Shown: one piece after another, positions 25,857 to 35,248 of the stretch
How the letters are laid out: each line of letters opens with the position of its first letter
How positions within the stretch are numbered: the first letter of the stretch is position 1
From: Streptacidiphilus fuscans
GTDB taxonomy: Bacteria; Actinomycetota; Actinomycetes; Streptomycetales; Streptomycetaceae
DNA length: 64,000 nucleotides
NCBI RefSeq assembly: GCF_015690355.1
Contig: NZ_JADPRT010000003.1
Span: 336,464 to 400,463 of the forward strand
Reading direction: 5' to 3'
The notes under the pieces: model-generated
Databases searched by the model: none
What the model saw: the letters and a program-made list of their open reading frames with translations, nothing else
What the model was told of the DNA's origin: nothing
Translations under genes and position numbers: made by a program

Positions 25857-26975
25857 ATGAGCCTGCGCCTGAGGACCATCAGCCGCGAGGAGCACCTGGC
25901 CTTCATCCGTAGCCTGCCCTCCGCGAGTCACATGCAGGTGCCCTCGTGGGCAGACGTCAAGGCGGAGTGGCGCAACGAGAGCATCGGCTGGTTCGACGAC
26001 CGCGGTCAGATCGTCGGCGCGGGCCTGGTGCTCTACCGGCAGCTGCCCAAGGTCAAGCGGTACCTCGCCTACCTGCCCGAGGGCCCCGTCATCGACTGGT
26101 TCGACCCGAATCTCGAGGGCTGGCTGCGCCCGATGCTGGACCACCTGAAGGGCAAGGGCGCCTTCACGGTGAAGATGGGCCCGCCGGTGATCATCCGCCG
26201 CTGGCAGGCCGAGACCATCAAGAACGCCATCGCCGCGGGCGAGGCCAAGCGGCTGCGTGACGTCGAGGCGGACTGGTACGAGCCGCGCGCGATCGACACC
26301 GCGGACCGGCTGCGCCGGATGGGCTGGCAGCAGGGCGAGGACGGCGGGGCCGGCTTCGGCGACGTCCAGCCGCGCTACGTGTTCCAGGTGCCGCTGGCCA
26401 ACCGCTCCCTGGACGACGTGCTCAAGGGCTTCAACCAGCTCTGGCGCCGCAACATCAAGAAGGCGGAGAAGTCCGGGGTCGAGATCGTCCAGGGCGGCTA
26501 CGACGACCTGCCGGTCTTCCACCAGCTCTACCTGGAGACCGCCGAGCGCGACCAGTTCATCCCGCGCCCGCTGTCCTACTTCCAGCGCCAGTGGACCGCG
26601 CTGGCCGCCGAGGACCCCAACCGGATGCGCCTCTACCTGGCGTACCACGACGGGGACGCGCTGGCCGGGACCACCATGATCACGGTCGGGCAGCACGTCT
26701 GGTACTCCTACGGCGCCTCCACCGTGCACAAGCGCGAGGTGCAGCCGAACAACGCGATCCAGTGGCGGATGATGCGCGACGCGTACGCGCTCGGTGCGAC
26801 GGTCTACGATCTGCGCGGCATCAGCGACACGCTCGACGAGTCGGACCACCTGTTCGGCCTGATCCGGTTCAAGGTGGGCACCGGCGGCCAGGCGGCGGAG
26901 TACCTGGGCGAGTGGGACTTCCCGCTCAACAAGCTGCTGCACAAGGCGCTCGACATGTACATGCAGCGTCGCTGA
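25857..26975 (+). CDS. femX: FemX-like peptidoglycan-bridge aminoacyltransferase
   Basis: 372 residues from the ATG at 25857, with GAGGAG upstream. Two GNAT-like halves are joined by a coiled coil; family motifs are WADVKAEW, QLWRRNIKKAEKSGV and WYSYGAS..HKREVQPNNAIQWRMM. FemX-type enzymes use aminoacyl-tRNA to add the first residue of the peptidoglycan cross-bridge (Gly in Streptomyces). The following gene is alanine-racemase-like, another peptidoglycan precursor function. Confidence 0.88.
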   Translation: MSLRLRTISREEHLAFIRSLPSASHMQVPSWADVKAEWRNESIGWFDDRGQIVGAGLVLYRQLPKVKRYLAYLPEGPVIDWFDPNLEGWLRPMLDHLKGKGAFTVKMGPPVIIRRWQAETIKNAIAAGEAKRLRDVEADWYEPRAIDTADRLRRMGWQQGEDGGAGFGDVQPRYVFQVPLANRSLDDVLKGFNQLWRRNIKKAEKSGVEIVQGGYDDLPVFHQLYLETAERDQFIPRPLSYFQRQWTALAAEDPNRMRLYLAYHDGDALAGTTMITVGQHVWYSYGASTVHKREVQPNNAIQWRMMRDAYALGATVYDLRGISDTLDESDHLFGLIRFKVGTGGQAAEYLGEWDFPLNKLLHKALDMYMQRR

Positions 26976-27053
26976 CGCCCCGCACCCGCGGCAGCCGACG
27001 CCCACGCTCACCTCACGCTCGCTCGCTCGCAACGATCCCGGAAGGCCCCTCCC

Positions 27054-28088
27054 ATGGCGCTCAGTCTCTACGTGGACACCCCTCGCTGGCGTGACCACCA
27101 GCGCAAGGTGCTGGGGGCCTTCCCCGGCCTGGTTCCGGTCGCCAAGGGCAACGGCTACGGCTTCCGCAACACGCGTCTGGCGGAGGAGGCCGCCCGGCTG
27201 GGCGCCGACATGCTGGCCGTCGGCACCGCCTACGAGGCGGCCGAGCTCAAGGACATGTTCGGCCGCGACATCATCGTGCTGACCCCCTACCGGATCGGCG
27301 AGGACCCGGTCCCGCTGCCGCACCGGGTGATCCGCACGGTCGGCACGGTCGAGGGCGTCCGCGCCCTGGTCGGCGGCCGGGTGATCGTGGAGTGCATGAC
27401 CAGCATGCGCCGCCACGGCGTCGCGCCCGAGGACCTGGCCAAGCTCCGGATGGCAGTCGACGACGTGCGCCTCGAAGGCTTCGCGGTGCACCTGCCGATG
27501 GACCGCCCGGACGGCGTCGACCCGCTGGCCGAGACCGCGCGCTGGGTGGACCAGCTGCGCACCGCCGGGCTGCCGCTGCGAACCCTCTTCGTCAGCCACC
27601 TGAGCGCCTCGGAGATGGAGCAGCTCCAGGGCTGGTACCCGGAGGTCCGGTTCCGGGCGCGGATCGGCACCCAGCTCTGGCTGGGCGACCACGAGGCGAT
27701 CGACTCCCGCGGCACGGTCATGGACGTCCACCGCCTGGCCAAGGGCGAGCGCTTCGGCTACCGCCAGCACCGGGTCTCCGGCGACGGACACCTGCTGGTG
27801 GTCGCGGGCGGCACCGCGCACGGCGTGGGCCTGGAGGCCCCGAAGAACATGAGCGGCCTCACCCCGCGCGCCAAGAACCTGGCCCGCGCGGGCCTGGCCA
27901 CCCTGGGCCGCAACACCTCGCCCTTCAGCTGGAACGGCGCCAAGCTCGCCTTCGCCGAGCCCCCGCACATGCAGGTCTCGCTGCTCTGGGTCCCGGGCGA
28001 GGTCGCCCCGCCCGCGGTGGGCGAGGAGCTGAAGGCCACGCTGCGGCACACCACCACGCTCTTCGACCGGGTCGTCGACCGGCACTGA
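27054..28088 (+). CDS. Alanine racemase-like PLP protein
   Basis: 344 residues. The N-terminal TIM-barrel of alanine racemase is visible, with a potential PLP lysine in LVPVAKGNGYGF, and the phosphate-site segment near RFRARIGTQLWLG. The C-terminal beta-domain seems shortened compared with classic Alr. It may be a racemase or a related PLP protein acting on precursors, together with the FemX gene 78 bp upstream. A separate classic alr gene may exist elsewhere in the genome. Confidence 0.78.
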   Translation: MALSLYVDTPRWRDHQRKVLGAFPGLVPVAKGNGYGFRNTRLAEEAARLGADMLAVGTAYEAAELKDMFGRDIIVLTPYRIGEDPVPLPHRVIRTVGTVEGVRALVGGRVIVECMTSMRRHGVAPEDLAKLRMAVDDVRLEGFAVHLPMDRPDGVDPLAETARWVDQLRTAGLPLRTLFVSHLSASEMEQLQGWYPEVRFRARIGTQLWLGDHEAIDSRGTVMDVHRLAKGERFGYRQHRVSGDGHLLVVAGGTAHGVGLEAPKNMSGLTPRAKNLARAGLATLGRNTSPFSWNGAKLAFAEPPHMQVSLLWVPGEVAPPAVGEELKATLRHTTTLFDRVVDRH

Positions 28089-28110
28089 ACCAACGAAGAC
28101 GAAAACGGAC

Positions 28111-28152
28111 CAAGATCGACAACTGTCACACGCGTGACATTTGGTGATCTTG
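28111..28152. repeat. 42-bp palindromic repeat, copy 2 (extended stem)
   Basis: CAAGATC at 28111-28117 and GATCTTG at 28146-28152, with core TGTCACACGCGTGACA. A further 11-bp perfect stem, CGAAAACGGAC (28100-28110) with GTCCGTTTTCG (28153-28163), lengthens the hairpin. It lies between convergent genes alr-like (ends 28088) and GT87 (ends 28192), so it could stop both transcripts. Confidence 0.9.
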
Positions 28153-28191
28153 GTCCGTTTTCGTTGTCGCGTCTCTCGGAGCCGCCAGAAG

Positions 28192-29844
28192 CTACGCCCC
28201 CGGATCGGCCGCCGTCCCCGCCGCGAAGCTGGTCGGTCCCGCCGGGCTCGTCGAGCGCCGCTCCACAGCGGCGGGCTGCACCTTGACGCCGCTCAGCGTG
28301 AAGACGTCGCCCGCGCCGTCCAGCACGCCGCCTGACGGGTCATCACTGCCGTCCGCCCGCACCGGGTCCCAGGACGGCAGCAGGATGTCGCGGACGATCA
28401 TCACGCACATGAAGAGCGTCCCCATGATGTGGACCGCCACCGCAGCGTGGTACCAGTCCATCGGCAGGCCCTTCTGGACCGTGCTGGAGGTGTACGCGAG
28501 GTAGTACCAGATCCCGAGGAAGTAGAGCACCTCGCAGGACTGCCAGATCAGGAAGTCACGCCACCTCGGCCGGGCCAGCACCGCCAGCGGCACCAGCCAG
28601 AGCACGTACTGCGGCGAGTAGACCTTGTTGGTCAGCACGAACGCCGCGATCACCAGGAACGCCAGCTGCGCGAAGCGCGGACGCCGCTGCGCACCGAGCG
28701 CCAGCCAGGCGATGCCCAGACAGCAGAGCCCCAGCAGCACGGCCGTCAGCGCGTTGACCGTGCCAGTCGAGACGTTGAGCCAGCCGTTCTGCGACAGGAT
28801 CAGCCAAAACGAGCCGAAGTCCACGCCACGGCTCTCACTGAACGTGTAGAAGGTGGCCCAGCCGCTGAAGTTGGCCACCATGAACGGGATGTCGACCACC
28901 AGCCAGGCCACCGCCGCGCCCGCGAAGGCCCGCCAGAACTCCTGCATCCGGCCCGCCCGCAGGCAGAGCAGCAGCAGCGGGCCGAGCAGGAACACCGGGT
29001 AGAGCTTGGCCGCCGTCGCCAGGCCCAGCAGCACGCCCGCCCAGACGGGATAGCGGCGTGACCAGAGCGCCATGCCGACCGCGGTCAGCGCCACGGCGAG
29101 CAGGTCCCAGTTGATCGTCGAGTCCAGGGCCAGCACCGGCGCCAACGCGAAGAGCAGCGCGTCCCAAGGACGCCGGCGGTGCGTGCGCGAGACAGCGACA
29201 ACCGCGACGACCGCGCAGATCATCAGCATGCCCGCGTTGACCAGCCAGAACATCTGCTCGCGGTACATCTCCGCGCCCGTGCCCGGCGTCAGTGCCGCAG
29301 CGGCCCACATGAAGACGCCGGTCAGCACCGGGTACTCCAGGTACTGCATGCTCGGGTCGGTCGAGCCGGGGATCTTGTCGACGTAGGGGATGTTGCCGGG
29401 CAGGTTGAAGCCGCGCAGCGAGAACAGATGCGGAATGTCGCTGTAGCAGGCGTGGTCGTACTGCGCGGTGGCGCCGAAGAACCAGCCGCTGTCGTAGCAC
29501 GGCACCTTCTGGATCATGCCGAGCGCGAAGATCACGATGGTGAGCACGGCCAGCATCCGCGCCGCCGACCACCAGCCCACGCCCAGCAGGGCGCGGCGTC
29601 CCGGCGGCCCACCGAACAGCTCGCTGCCCACCGCCGCGACCGGGTCCTCGTCGGCGGGCACCACCACGGTGTCCTCCGGCGGCGGGACCGGCAGGCGGGG
29701 CTGCGGGCGCCGGTGGGCGGCAGCGTCGTCCGCCACCTCCGAGGCGTGCGACGGGCCCTCGGGCGCGGGCGAGCCGGACGCGGCGTCCCCGACGGGGGCG
29801 TCGGCCTCGTCGGCCTGGTGGTCACTCGACGTCATACCGCTCAT
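28192..29844 (-). CDS. GT87-type polyprenol-phosphate mannosyltransferase-like membrane protein
   Basis: 550 residues. After a cytoplasmic, acidic N-terminus (about 100 residues) come around ten hydrophobic helices with the GT-C pattern of GT87 (DUF2029): an extracytoplasmic loop with NLPGNIPYVDKIPGS, and AAKLYPVFLLGPLLL. Such enzymes transfer mannose from polyprenol phosphate to glycans. Two ATGs are possible (29844 and 29835). Confidence 0.8.
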   Translation of the reverse strand: MSGMTSSDHQADEADAPVGDAASGSPAPEGPSHASEVADDAAAHRRPQPRLPVPPPEDTVVVPADEDPVAAVGSELFGGPPGRRALLGVGWWSAARMLAVLTIVIFALGMIQKVPCYDSGWFFGATAQYDHACYSDIPHLFSLRGFNLPGNIPYVDKIPGSTDPSMQYLEYPVLTGVFMWAAAALTPGTGAEMYREQMFWLVNAGMLMICAVVAVVAVSRTHRRRPWDALLFALAPVLALDSTINWDLLAVALTAVGMALWSRRYPVWAGVLLGLATAAKLYPVFLLGPLLLLCLRAGRMQEFWRAFAGAAVAWLVVDIPFMVANFSGWATFYTFSESRGVDFGSFWLILSQNGWLNVSTGTVNALTAVLLGLCCLGIAWLALGAQRRPRFAQLAFLVIAAFVLTNKVYSPQYVLWLVPLAVLARPRWRDFLIWQSCEVLYFLGIWYYLAYTSSTVQKGLPMDWYHAAVAVHIMGTLFMCVMIVRDILLPSWDPVRADGSDDPSGGVLDGAGDVFTLSGVKVQPAAVERRSTSPAGPTSFAAGTAADPGA

Positions 29845-29870
29845 CCTGCCGCACGATCCTTTCCTCAGGT

Positions 29871-29879
29871 TGTGGACAA
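29871..29879 (-). promoter_or_regulatory. Isolated DnaA box
   Basis: TGTGGACAA is the exact complement of TTGTCCACA, 27 bp upstream of the GT87 start codon. A single box can arise by chance. Confidence 0.4.
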
Positions 29880-29881
29880 CG

Positions 29882-29921
29882 CGCTGCGGCCCCGACCCGT
29901 AGGGGGGTCGGGGCCGCAGCG
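29882..29921 (-). terminator. Hairpin terminator of the PBP gene
   Basis: CGCTGCGGCCCCGACCC (29882-29898) and GGGTCGGGGCCGCAGCG (29905-29921) form a perfect 17-bp stem with a 6-base loop, 68 bp beyond the PBP stop on the minus strand. Confidence 0.85.
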
Positions 29922-29988
29922 TACCTGCCTCAGCTGGGTCCGGGGGACGGCTCAGCCGTCCCGGCCGGAACCGGCCGGATCAGCTCCG

Positions 29989-32619
29989 TCAGCCGCCCGG
30001 AACGTTGTTGGTTCCGGCTGTCGCCGGTCCGGACGGGTTACCGCCGCCGTGATGGCGTCCCGTCGGAGACGGGTTGGTCGACGGGCCACCGCTCGGGCTG
30101 CTGGTGTTGCAGTTGCCGGAGAAGATGTCCGAGATCGAGCACCCGGTGTTGCTGGGAGAGGGCGACGAGGTGTCGCTCGGCTGGCCCGACGGGTTGGTCG
30201 ACGCGGTGCTGCTTGCCGACGCGGTCGCGCTGGCCGTCGGAGTGGGCTGCGTGGTCGGCGACGGCGCCGGCATACCCGGCTCGTTGGAGCCCAGCTGGGT
30301 GAAGGGCTGCGGAGTCGGGAACTGCACGGTCGGGAGAGTGTTCAGTGCGGCCGACATGTAGTCGGTCCACACCTGCGTCGGCATGTCGGCGCCGAAGACC
30401 TTCGGGTAGCCACCGACGCCGGCCATCGACTCCAGCTGGCCCTTCACCGGGTCTTCCTTGTAGAGCACCACCGAGGTGGAGAGCTGCGGCGTGTAGCCGA
30501 TGAACCAGGCCGACTTGTAGTCGTCGGTGGTACCCGTCTTACCGGCTGCCGGACGGCCAAGGGCCTGCGCATTGGTACCGGTGCCCTTCTGGACCACGGA
30601 CTGGAGGACGTTGGTGACGGTGTTGGCGACCTGCTGGGACATGGCGTACTTCGCCGTCTCCGCAGGCAGCCAACTCTCCGTAGTCCCTTCGTACGTCACC
30701 TGCTTGACCGAGACCGGCTCGTGCTCCATGCCCTGGTCGGCGAAGGTCGCGTAGGCGTCGGCCATGCGGATAGCGCTGGGAGTTGACGTGCCGATGTAGA
30801 AACCGGCGGTGTCGGTCTGCAGCGAGGACTCGTTCAGCCCGACGCCGAGGGCCATCTTCTCGACATTGCTGTACCCGACGTCCTCGCCCAGCTGCACGTA
30901 CGGCGTGTTGATGGAGTTCTCCATCGCGTACCGGAGCGTCTGGTAACCCGGCATGGCTGTGCTGTCGTTGGCCTGGTGCAGCAGGCCGTCCGGCTCGGGA
31001 CAGGCCGAGGTACCGGAGTTGTCCTGAATAAAGCTGCCGTCCTGCCTGTGGATCTTCAGGCAGTCGTCGGCGTTGTACTTGCTGTCCGGCGTGATCGGAT
31101 TCGCCGTTCCGTTGGGCGTCTGGACCGCGCCGTTCGTCATCGCCGCCGCGAGGTCGATCGGCTTGAAGGTCGAACCGACCGGGACACCAAGGGTGTTGGC
31201 GTTGTCGACATAGTAGCCCTTGTCCATGCCCACGCCGCCGTAGATCGCCTTGAGCTCACCGTTCGCCGGGTTGACGGAGGCAGCGCCCACCTGGACGTTC
31301 TGGTCGGCAGTACGCACCTTCGGGTTAATGTGCTGCGACTCCATCTTCTGCACGGAAGACGAGAGCGCGTCGACATCGGCCTTGTTGAAGGTGGTGTAGA
31401 TCTTGTAACCGCCTCGCGCCAGCAGAGCATCGGTCAGCTGACCGCTCGAGTGCGACTCGGCGTAGGTGGTCGCCAGGTCGACCAGGTAACCCACCTGGCC
31501 GGTCAGACCGGGGTTGTGCTTCCACTTCTGCGGGCTCGGGAAGCCCTTGGCCAGAGCCTCCTGCTCGTCGGCCTGGGTCATCCAGTTGTTGACGACCATG
31601 CGGCTGAGCACGTACTGCCAACGTCCGGTCGCAATGGACAGCGCCGTCTTGTCCGTGTCCACGTTCTGGAAGGTGGACGGCTGGTTGACCGTCGCAGCGA
31701 TGAAGGCACCCTCACTGAGGGTCAGCTGGTTGGCGTGGACGCCGTAGTAGGCCTCCGCCGCAGCCTCGATGCCGTAGGCGCCGCGTCCGTAGTAGTTGGT
31801 GTTGAGGTAGCCCTCGAGCACCTGGTCCTTGGACATGCCGCCGTTCCCGATCTTTATCGAGATCAGGATTTCCTTGAGCTTGCGGGACGCGGTCTGCTGG
31901 CTGTTGAGGTAGACGTTCTTGACGTACTGCTGGGTGATCGTCGAACCCGACTGGACGCTGCCACCCGTCGCCATGTTGCGCACGGCGCGCAGGATGGACA
32001 TCGGGTCGACACCGCTGTTGGTCTCGAACGTCTCGTCCTCGGCGGCCATGAAGTCGTGCTGGATGTCCTGCGGGACGTCCGCCAGCGACACGTTCTGCCG
32101 GTTGTAACCGGTGGTCGCCATGACGGTCTTGCCGTCGTCCCAGTAGTAGACGTTGCCCTGCAGCTGGCTGGCCGCGTTCGCGGAGGGAATGCTCACCGAC
32201 GCGTACGCGTAGCCGACCACGCCGGTCAGACCACCGAAGATCACCAGGAAGGTGCTGAGCACCAGCTTCCACGAGGGCAGCCAGCGGCGGACGCCGCTCT
32301 TGCCCCAGCGCGGATAGTCGATGAGCCGCTTGGGCTTCGGCCCGCTCGGCGGCTGCTTGCCGGCGCCGCGGGAGCCGCGACCCGGTCCTGCGCTGCCTCC
32401 GCCCCCGCCCTTGCCCTGCGCGGCACGGCGCATCTCGGCACGGGTCATCCGCGGCTGGGCCGCGGTCTGCCCGGGCGCGCCGCCCGGCTGCGGACGGGCC
32501 GTGGTCCGGCGCGGCGGCAGGCCGCCGCTGGCGTTGGACCCGACCGAGCCGCGACCGGCAGACGTGGGACCGTCGGGGCGGCGACCGTTCTGCGGCGGTT
32601 TGCGCCGATGTTCGCTCAT
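29989..32619 (-). CDS. Class A penicillin-binding protein (transglycosylase/transpeptidase)
   Basis: 876 residues from the ATG at 32619. A cytoplasmic, Arg/Gly/Pro-rich N-terminus (about 1-135) precedes one membrane helix (about 140-160). The GT51 transglycosylase domain has AAEDETFETNSGVDP, and the transpeptidase has SxxK as STFK, SxN as SIN (ENSINTPY), and KTG as GKTGTTDDY. The C-terminal tail is Pro/Ser/Thr-rich with GGNPSG, and no PASTA domain is present. Builds peptidoglycan in the septum or tip wall. It diverges from the padR gene across a 466-bp gap. Confidence 0.94.
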   Translation of the reverse strand: MSEHRRKPPQNGRRPDGPTSAGRGSVGSNASGGLPPRRTTARPQPGGAPGQTAAQPRMTRAEMRRAAQGKGGGGGSAGPGRGSRGAGKQPPSGPKPKRLIDYPRWGKSGVRRWLPSWKLVLSTFLVIFGGLTGVVGYAYASVSIPSANAASQLQGNVYYWDDGKTVMATTGYNRQNVSLADVPQDIQHDFMAAEDETFETNSGVDPMSILRAVRNMATGGSVQSGSTITQQYVKNVYLNSQQTASRKLKEILISIKIGNGGMSKDQVLEGYLNTNYYGRGAYGIEAAAEAYYGVHANQLTLSEGAFIAATVNQPSTFQNVDTDKTALSIATGRWQYVLSRMVVNNWMTQADEQEALAKGFPSPQKWKHNPGLTGQVGYLVDLATTYAESHSSGQLTDALLARGGYKIYTTFNKADVDALSSSVQKMESQHINPKVRTADQNVQVGAASVNPANGELKAIYGGVGMDKGYYVDNANTLGVPVGSTFKPIDLAAAMTNGAVQTPNGTANPITPDSKYNADDCLKIHRQDGSFIQDNSGTSACPEPDGLLHQANDSTAMPGYQTLRYAMENSINTPYVQLGEDVGYSNVEKMALGVGLNESSLQTDTAGFYIGTSTPSAIRMADAYATFADQGMEHEPVSVKQVTYEGTTESWLPAETAKYAMSQQVANTVTNVLQSVVQKGTGTNAQALGRPAAGKTGTTDDYKSAWFIGYTPQLSTSVVLYKEDPVKGQLESMAGVGGYPKVFGADMPTQVWTDYMSAALNTLPTVQFPTPQPFTQLGSNEPGMPAPSPTTQPTPTASATASASSTASTNPSGQPSDTSSPSPSNTGCSISDIFSGNCNTSSPSGGPSTNPSPTGRHHGGGNPSGPATAGTNNVPGG

Positions 32620-32990
32620 GCTGCTTCCAGCTGCTCCTCGGACTGCAGGCGGTACTGCCTGAAGGCGGTGATCCTGATCCCCCAAGGCGCAAGCCGAAGA
32701 GACCAGACTGCGCCGTGGACGGGGACGCCACAGGGGCATCCCTGGTTCCCGTCGGTCCCGGCGGCTTTCTGCATAGGCGACAGAGTACGCAGCCCGGGAA
32801 GGCCCCTAACCGGGCGTCAACTGTCAATTCGGGCAAAACGGCTGCAGATCCTTATCAAAGGGCGGCCAAACTCGCGTGCACACCGGCCTTTGGGCACACC
32901 GCCACCACAGGTCGCTTATGCGCAACTGACAACTGTGAGCGCCACCACCGAGCCGCCTCTTGCCCGAGGCACGGCCGCGGCATATCGTCT

Positions 32991-33013
32991 CGATGTATCG
33001 GCTCGATACATCG
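32991..33013. promoter_or_regulatory. PadR-type operator upstream of the PadR gene
   Basis: CGATGTATCG (32991-33000), three bases, and CGATACATCG (33004-33013): a perfect inverted repeat of 10-bp arms. The centre is 84 bp upstream of the PadR start, and a possible -10 CATACT follows at 33020-33025. PadR regulators typically bind ATGT...ACAT dyads and repress their own gene. The divergent gap (32620-33085) otherwise contains no gene. Confidence 0.75.
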
Positions 33014-33085
33014 CAGTGGCATACTTGCGAGTGTCGGACCGCACGCTACACGGACCACGCGGAGTGAAGGGAGGCGGGCCCGTCC

Positions 33086-33754
33086 ATGAGCAGACGCTCA
33101 GGAATCCTGGAGTTCGCCGTCCTCGGCCTGCTGCACGATTCGCCCATGCACGGCTATGAGCTGCGCAAACGACTCAACGTGTTGCTGGGTTCCTTCCGCG
33201 CCTTCTCCTACGGCACCCTCTACCCCTGCCTCAAGGGCCTGGTGGCCCAGGGCTACCTGGTCGAGGACAACCCGGACACCGAGTACATCCCGGCCACCGC
33301 GCTCAACGGCAAGCGGTCGAAGATCGTCTACCGGCTGACGCCCGAGGGCAAGCAGCGCTTCGAGGAGCTGCTGGCCGACTCCGGCCCGGACGCCTGGGAG
33401 GACGAGCACTTCGGCGTGCACTTCGCCTTCTTCGGCCAGACCGACAGAGCCGTGCGCATGCGCGTGCTGGAGGGACGCCGGAACCGCCTGGAGGAGCGAC
33501 TGGAGCGCATGCGGGCCTCGCTCGCACGCACCAGGGAACGCCTGGACGCCTACACCCTCGAACTGCAACGCCACGGCCTGGAGTCGGTCGAGCGTGAGGT
33601 CCGTTGGCTCAACGAGCTGATCGAGACCGAGCGTGCCAACCGCAACGGCCGTGGTCCCGGAGCCGCCCCACCGGGCGGCGACCCACTGATTTCGGACGGC
33701 CTCGGATCGGCAGGCAGCGCCCCGCCCGGTCCCCCCGACCGCCCGGAGCGCTGA
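33086..33754 (+). CDS. PadR-family transcriptional regulator
   Basis: 222 residues. The winged helix (ILEFAVLGLLHDSPMHGYEL, with YGTLYPCLKGL) is typical. A C-terminal coiled coil (about 125-185) provides dimerisation and the extreme C-terminus is Gly/Pro-rich. It precedes the inositol-phosphate synthase gene by 224 bp on the same strand and probably regulates it as well as itself. Confidence 0.93.
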   Translation: MSRRSGILEFAVLGLLHDSPMHGYELRKRLNVLLGSFRAFSYGTLYPCLKGLVAQGYLVEDNPDTEYIPATALNGKRSKIVYRLTPEGKQRFEELLADSGPDAWEDEHFGVHFAFFGQTDRAVRMRVLEGRRNRLEERLERMRASLARTRERLDAYTLELQRHGLESVEREVRWLNELIETERANRNGRGPGAAPPGGDPLISDGLGSAGSAPPGPPDRPER

Positions 33755-33978
33755 CGCGCTGAAACCGCGCCTCTCCACCGAGGTGTTCCACACACCGAGG
33801 TCTTGTACGACGCCGTGACATTGGCGGCGCCGTCGAACCAGGAGACCGAAGGCGCATGCGGGCGGCAGGGGGACTGCCGGCATCAGGTACTGACGTACCG
33901 CTTGACGTACCGCAGGGAATGAAGACAGAGAGCTTCGCGCTTCGGCGCGACTCTCACGATCAACAGGGAGCAACCGGA

Positions 33979-35061
33979 ATGAGTTCGGTTCGCGTAGCCA
34001 TCGTGGGTGTCGGCAACTGCGCCGCCTCGCTGGTGCAGGGTGTCGAGTACTACAAGGACGCCGACCCGAACAGCCGCGTGCCGGGCCTCATGCACGTGCA
34101 GTTCGGTGACTACCACGTCCGTGACGTCGAGTTCGTCGCCGCGTTCGACGTGGACTCGAAGAAGGTCGGCCTCGACCTCGCGGACGCGATCGGCGCGTCC
34201 GAGAACAACACCATCAAGATCTGCGACGTGCCCTCCACCGGCGTCCAGGTGCAGCGCGGCCACACGCTCGACGGCCTCGGCAAGTACTACCTGGAGACCA
34301 TCGAGGAGTCCTCCGAGGAGCCGGTCGACGTCGTCCAGATCCTCAAGGACCGCCAGGTCGACGTTCTGGTCTGCTACCTGCCCGTCGGTTCCGAGAAGGC
34401 GGCGAAGTTCTACGCCCAGTGCGCCATCGACGCCAAGGTCGCCTTCGTCAACGCCCTCCCGGTCTTCATCGCCGGCACCAAGGAGTGGGCGGACAAGTTC
34501 ACCGAGGCCGGTGTCCCGATCGTCGGTGACGACATCAAGTCCCAGGTGGGCGCCACCATCACGCACCGCGTGATGGCGAAGCTCTTCGAGGACCGCGGTG
34601 TCATCCTCGAGCGCACCATGCAGCTGAACGTCGGCGGCAACATGGACTTCAAGAACATGCTCGAGCGCGAGCGCCTGGAGTCCAAGAAGATCTCCAAGAC
34701 GCAGGCCGTCACCTCCCAGATCCGCGACCGTGAGCTGGGCGCCAAGAACGTCCACATCGGCCCGTCCGACTACGTCGCGTGGCTCGACGACCGCAAGTGG
34801 GCCTACGTCCGCCTCGAGGGTCGCGCCTTCGGTGACGTTCCGCTGAACCTGGAGTACAAGCTCGAGGTCTGGGACTCCCCGAACTCGGCCGGTGTCATCA
34901 TCGACGCGGTGCGCGCGGCGAAGATCGCCAAGGACCGCGGCATCGGTGGCCCGATCCTGTCGGCCTCCTCCTACTTCATGAAGTCCCCGCCGGTGCAGTA
35001 CTTCGACGACGAGGCCAAGGAGAACGTCGAGAAGTTCATCCGCGGCGAGGTCGAGCGCTGA
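33979..35061 (+). CDS. ino1: Inositol-3-phosphate synthase
   Basis: 360 residues from the ATG at 33979, with AGGGAG upstream. The Rossmann motif is [16 protein letters not shown]; family motifs include [28 protein letters not shown] and the C-terminal [11 protein letters not shown]. Converts glucose 6-phosphate to myo-inositol 1-phosphate with NAD, the first step to mycothiol and inositol lipids. The gene carries its own terminator. Tandem GACGTACCGC-type repeats lie in the upstream region (about 33890-33916). Confidence 0.95.
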   Translation: MSSVRVAIVGVGNCAASLVQGVEYYKDADPNSRVPGLMHVQFGDYHVRDVEFVAAFDVDSKKVGLDLADAIGASENNTIKICDVPSTGVQVQRGHTLDGLGKYYLETIEESSEEPVDVVQILKDRQVDVLVCYLPVGSEKAAKFYAQCAIDAKVAFVNALPVFIAGTKEWADKFTEAGVPIVGDDIKSQVGATITHRVMAKLFEDRGVILERTMQLNVGGNMDFKNMLERERLESKKISKTQAVTSQIRDRELGAKNVHIGPSDYVAWLDDRKWAYVRLEGRAFGDVPLNLEYKLEVWDSPNSAGVIIDAVRAAKIAKDRGIGGPILSASSYFMKSPPVQYFDDEAKENVEKFIRGEVER

Positions 35062-35117
35062 GCACTCAGCCGAAACGCTGAGCGCTGAGCGGGGATGTGA
35101 TCCTTCCGGCGTGAGAG

Positions 35118-35158
35118 AAGCGCCCTGCAGGCCGCACCTGGCCTGCGGGGCGCTTTTT
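35118..35158 (+). terminator. Rho-independent terminator of ino1
   Basis: AAGCGCCCTGCAGGCC (35118-35133) pairs with GGCCTGCGGGGCGCTT (35140-35155) with one G-T mismatch, followed by TTTTT. It is one of the few T-tailed terminators in the window. Confidence 0.88.
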
Positions 35159-35200
35159 CATGATCGCCAACTGTCACGCGTGTGACATTTCGCGATCTTG
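35159..35200. repeat. 42-bp palindromic repeat, copy 3
   Basis: CATGATC (35159-35165, one change from CAAGATC) to GATCTTG (35194-35200), with core TGTCACGCGTGTGACA, the reverse complement of the core in copies 1 and 2. It begins at the T-run of the ino1 terminator, so it is not needed to stop ino1, and it lies in the gap before the MFS gene. Confidence 0.85.
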
Positions 35201-35248
35201 GTCGCGTTTTCGCGTGATTCCTGCCGTGTGGCGTGCCACGCTTGGCCG

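Noticed and set aside
25788..28085. Long open frame on the minus strand opposite the FemX and alr-like genes
   Set aside because: Antisense to two genes with clear families; composition biased to Asp/Val/Arg/Gln/His, a shadow.
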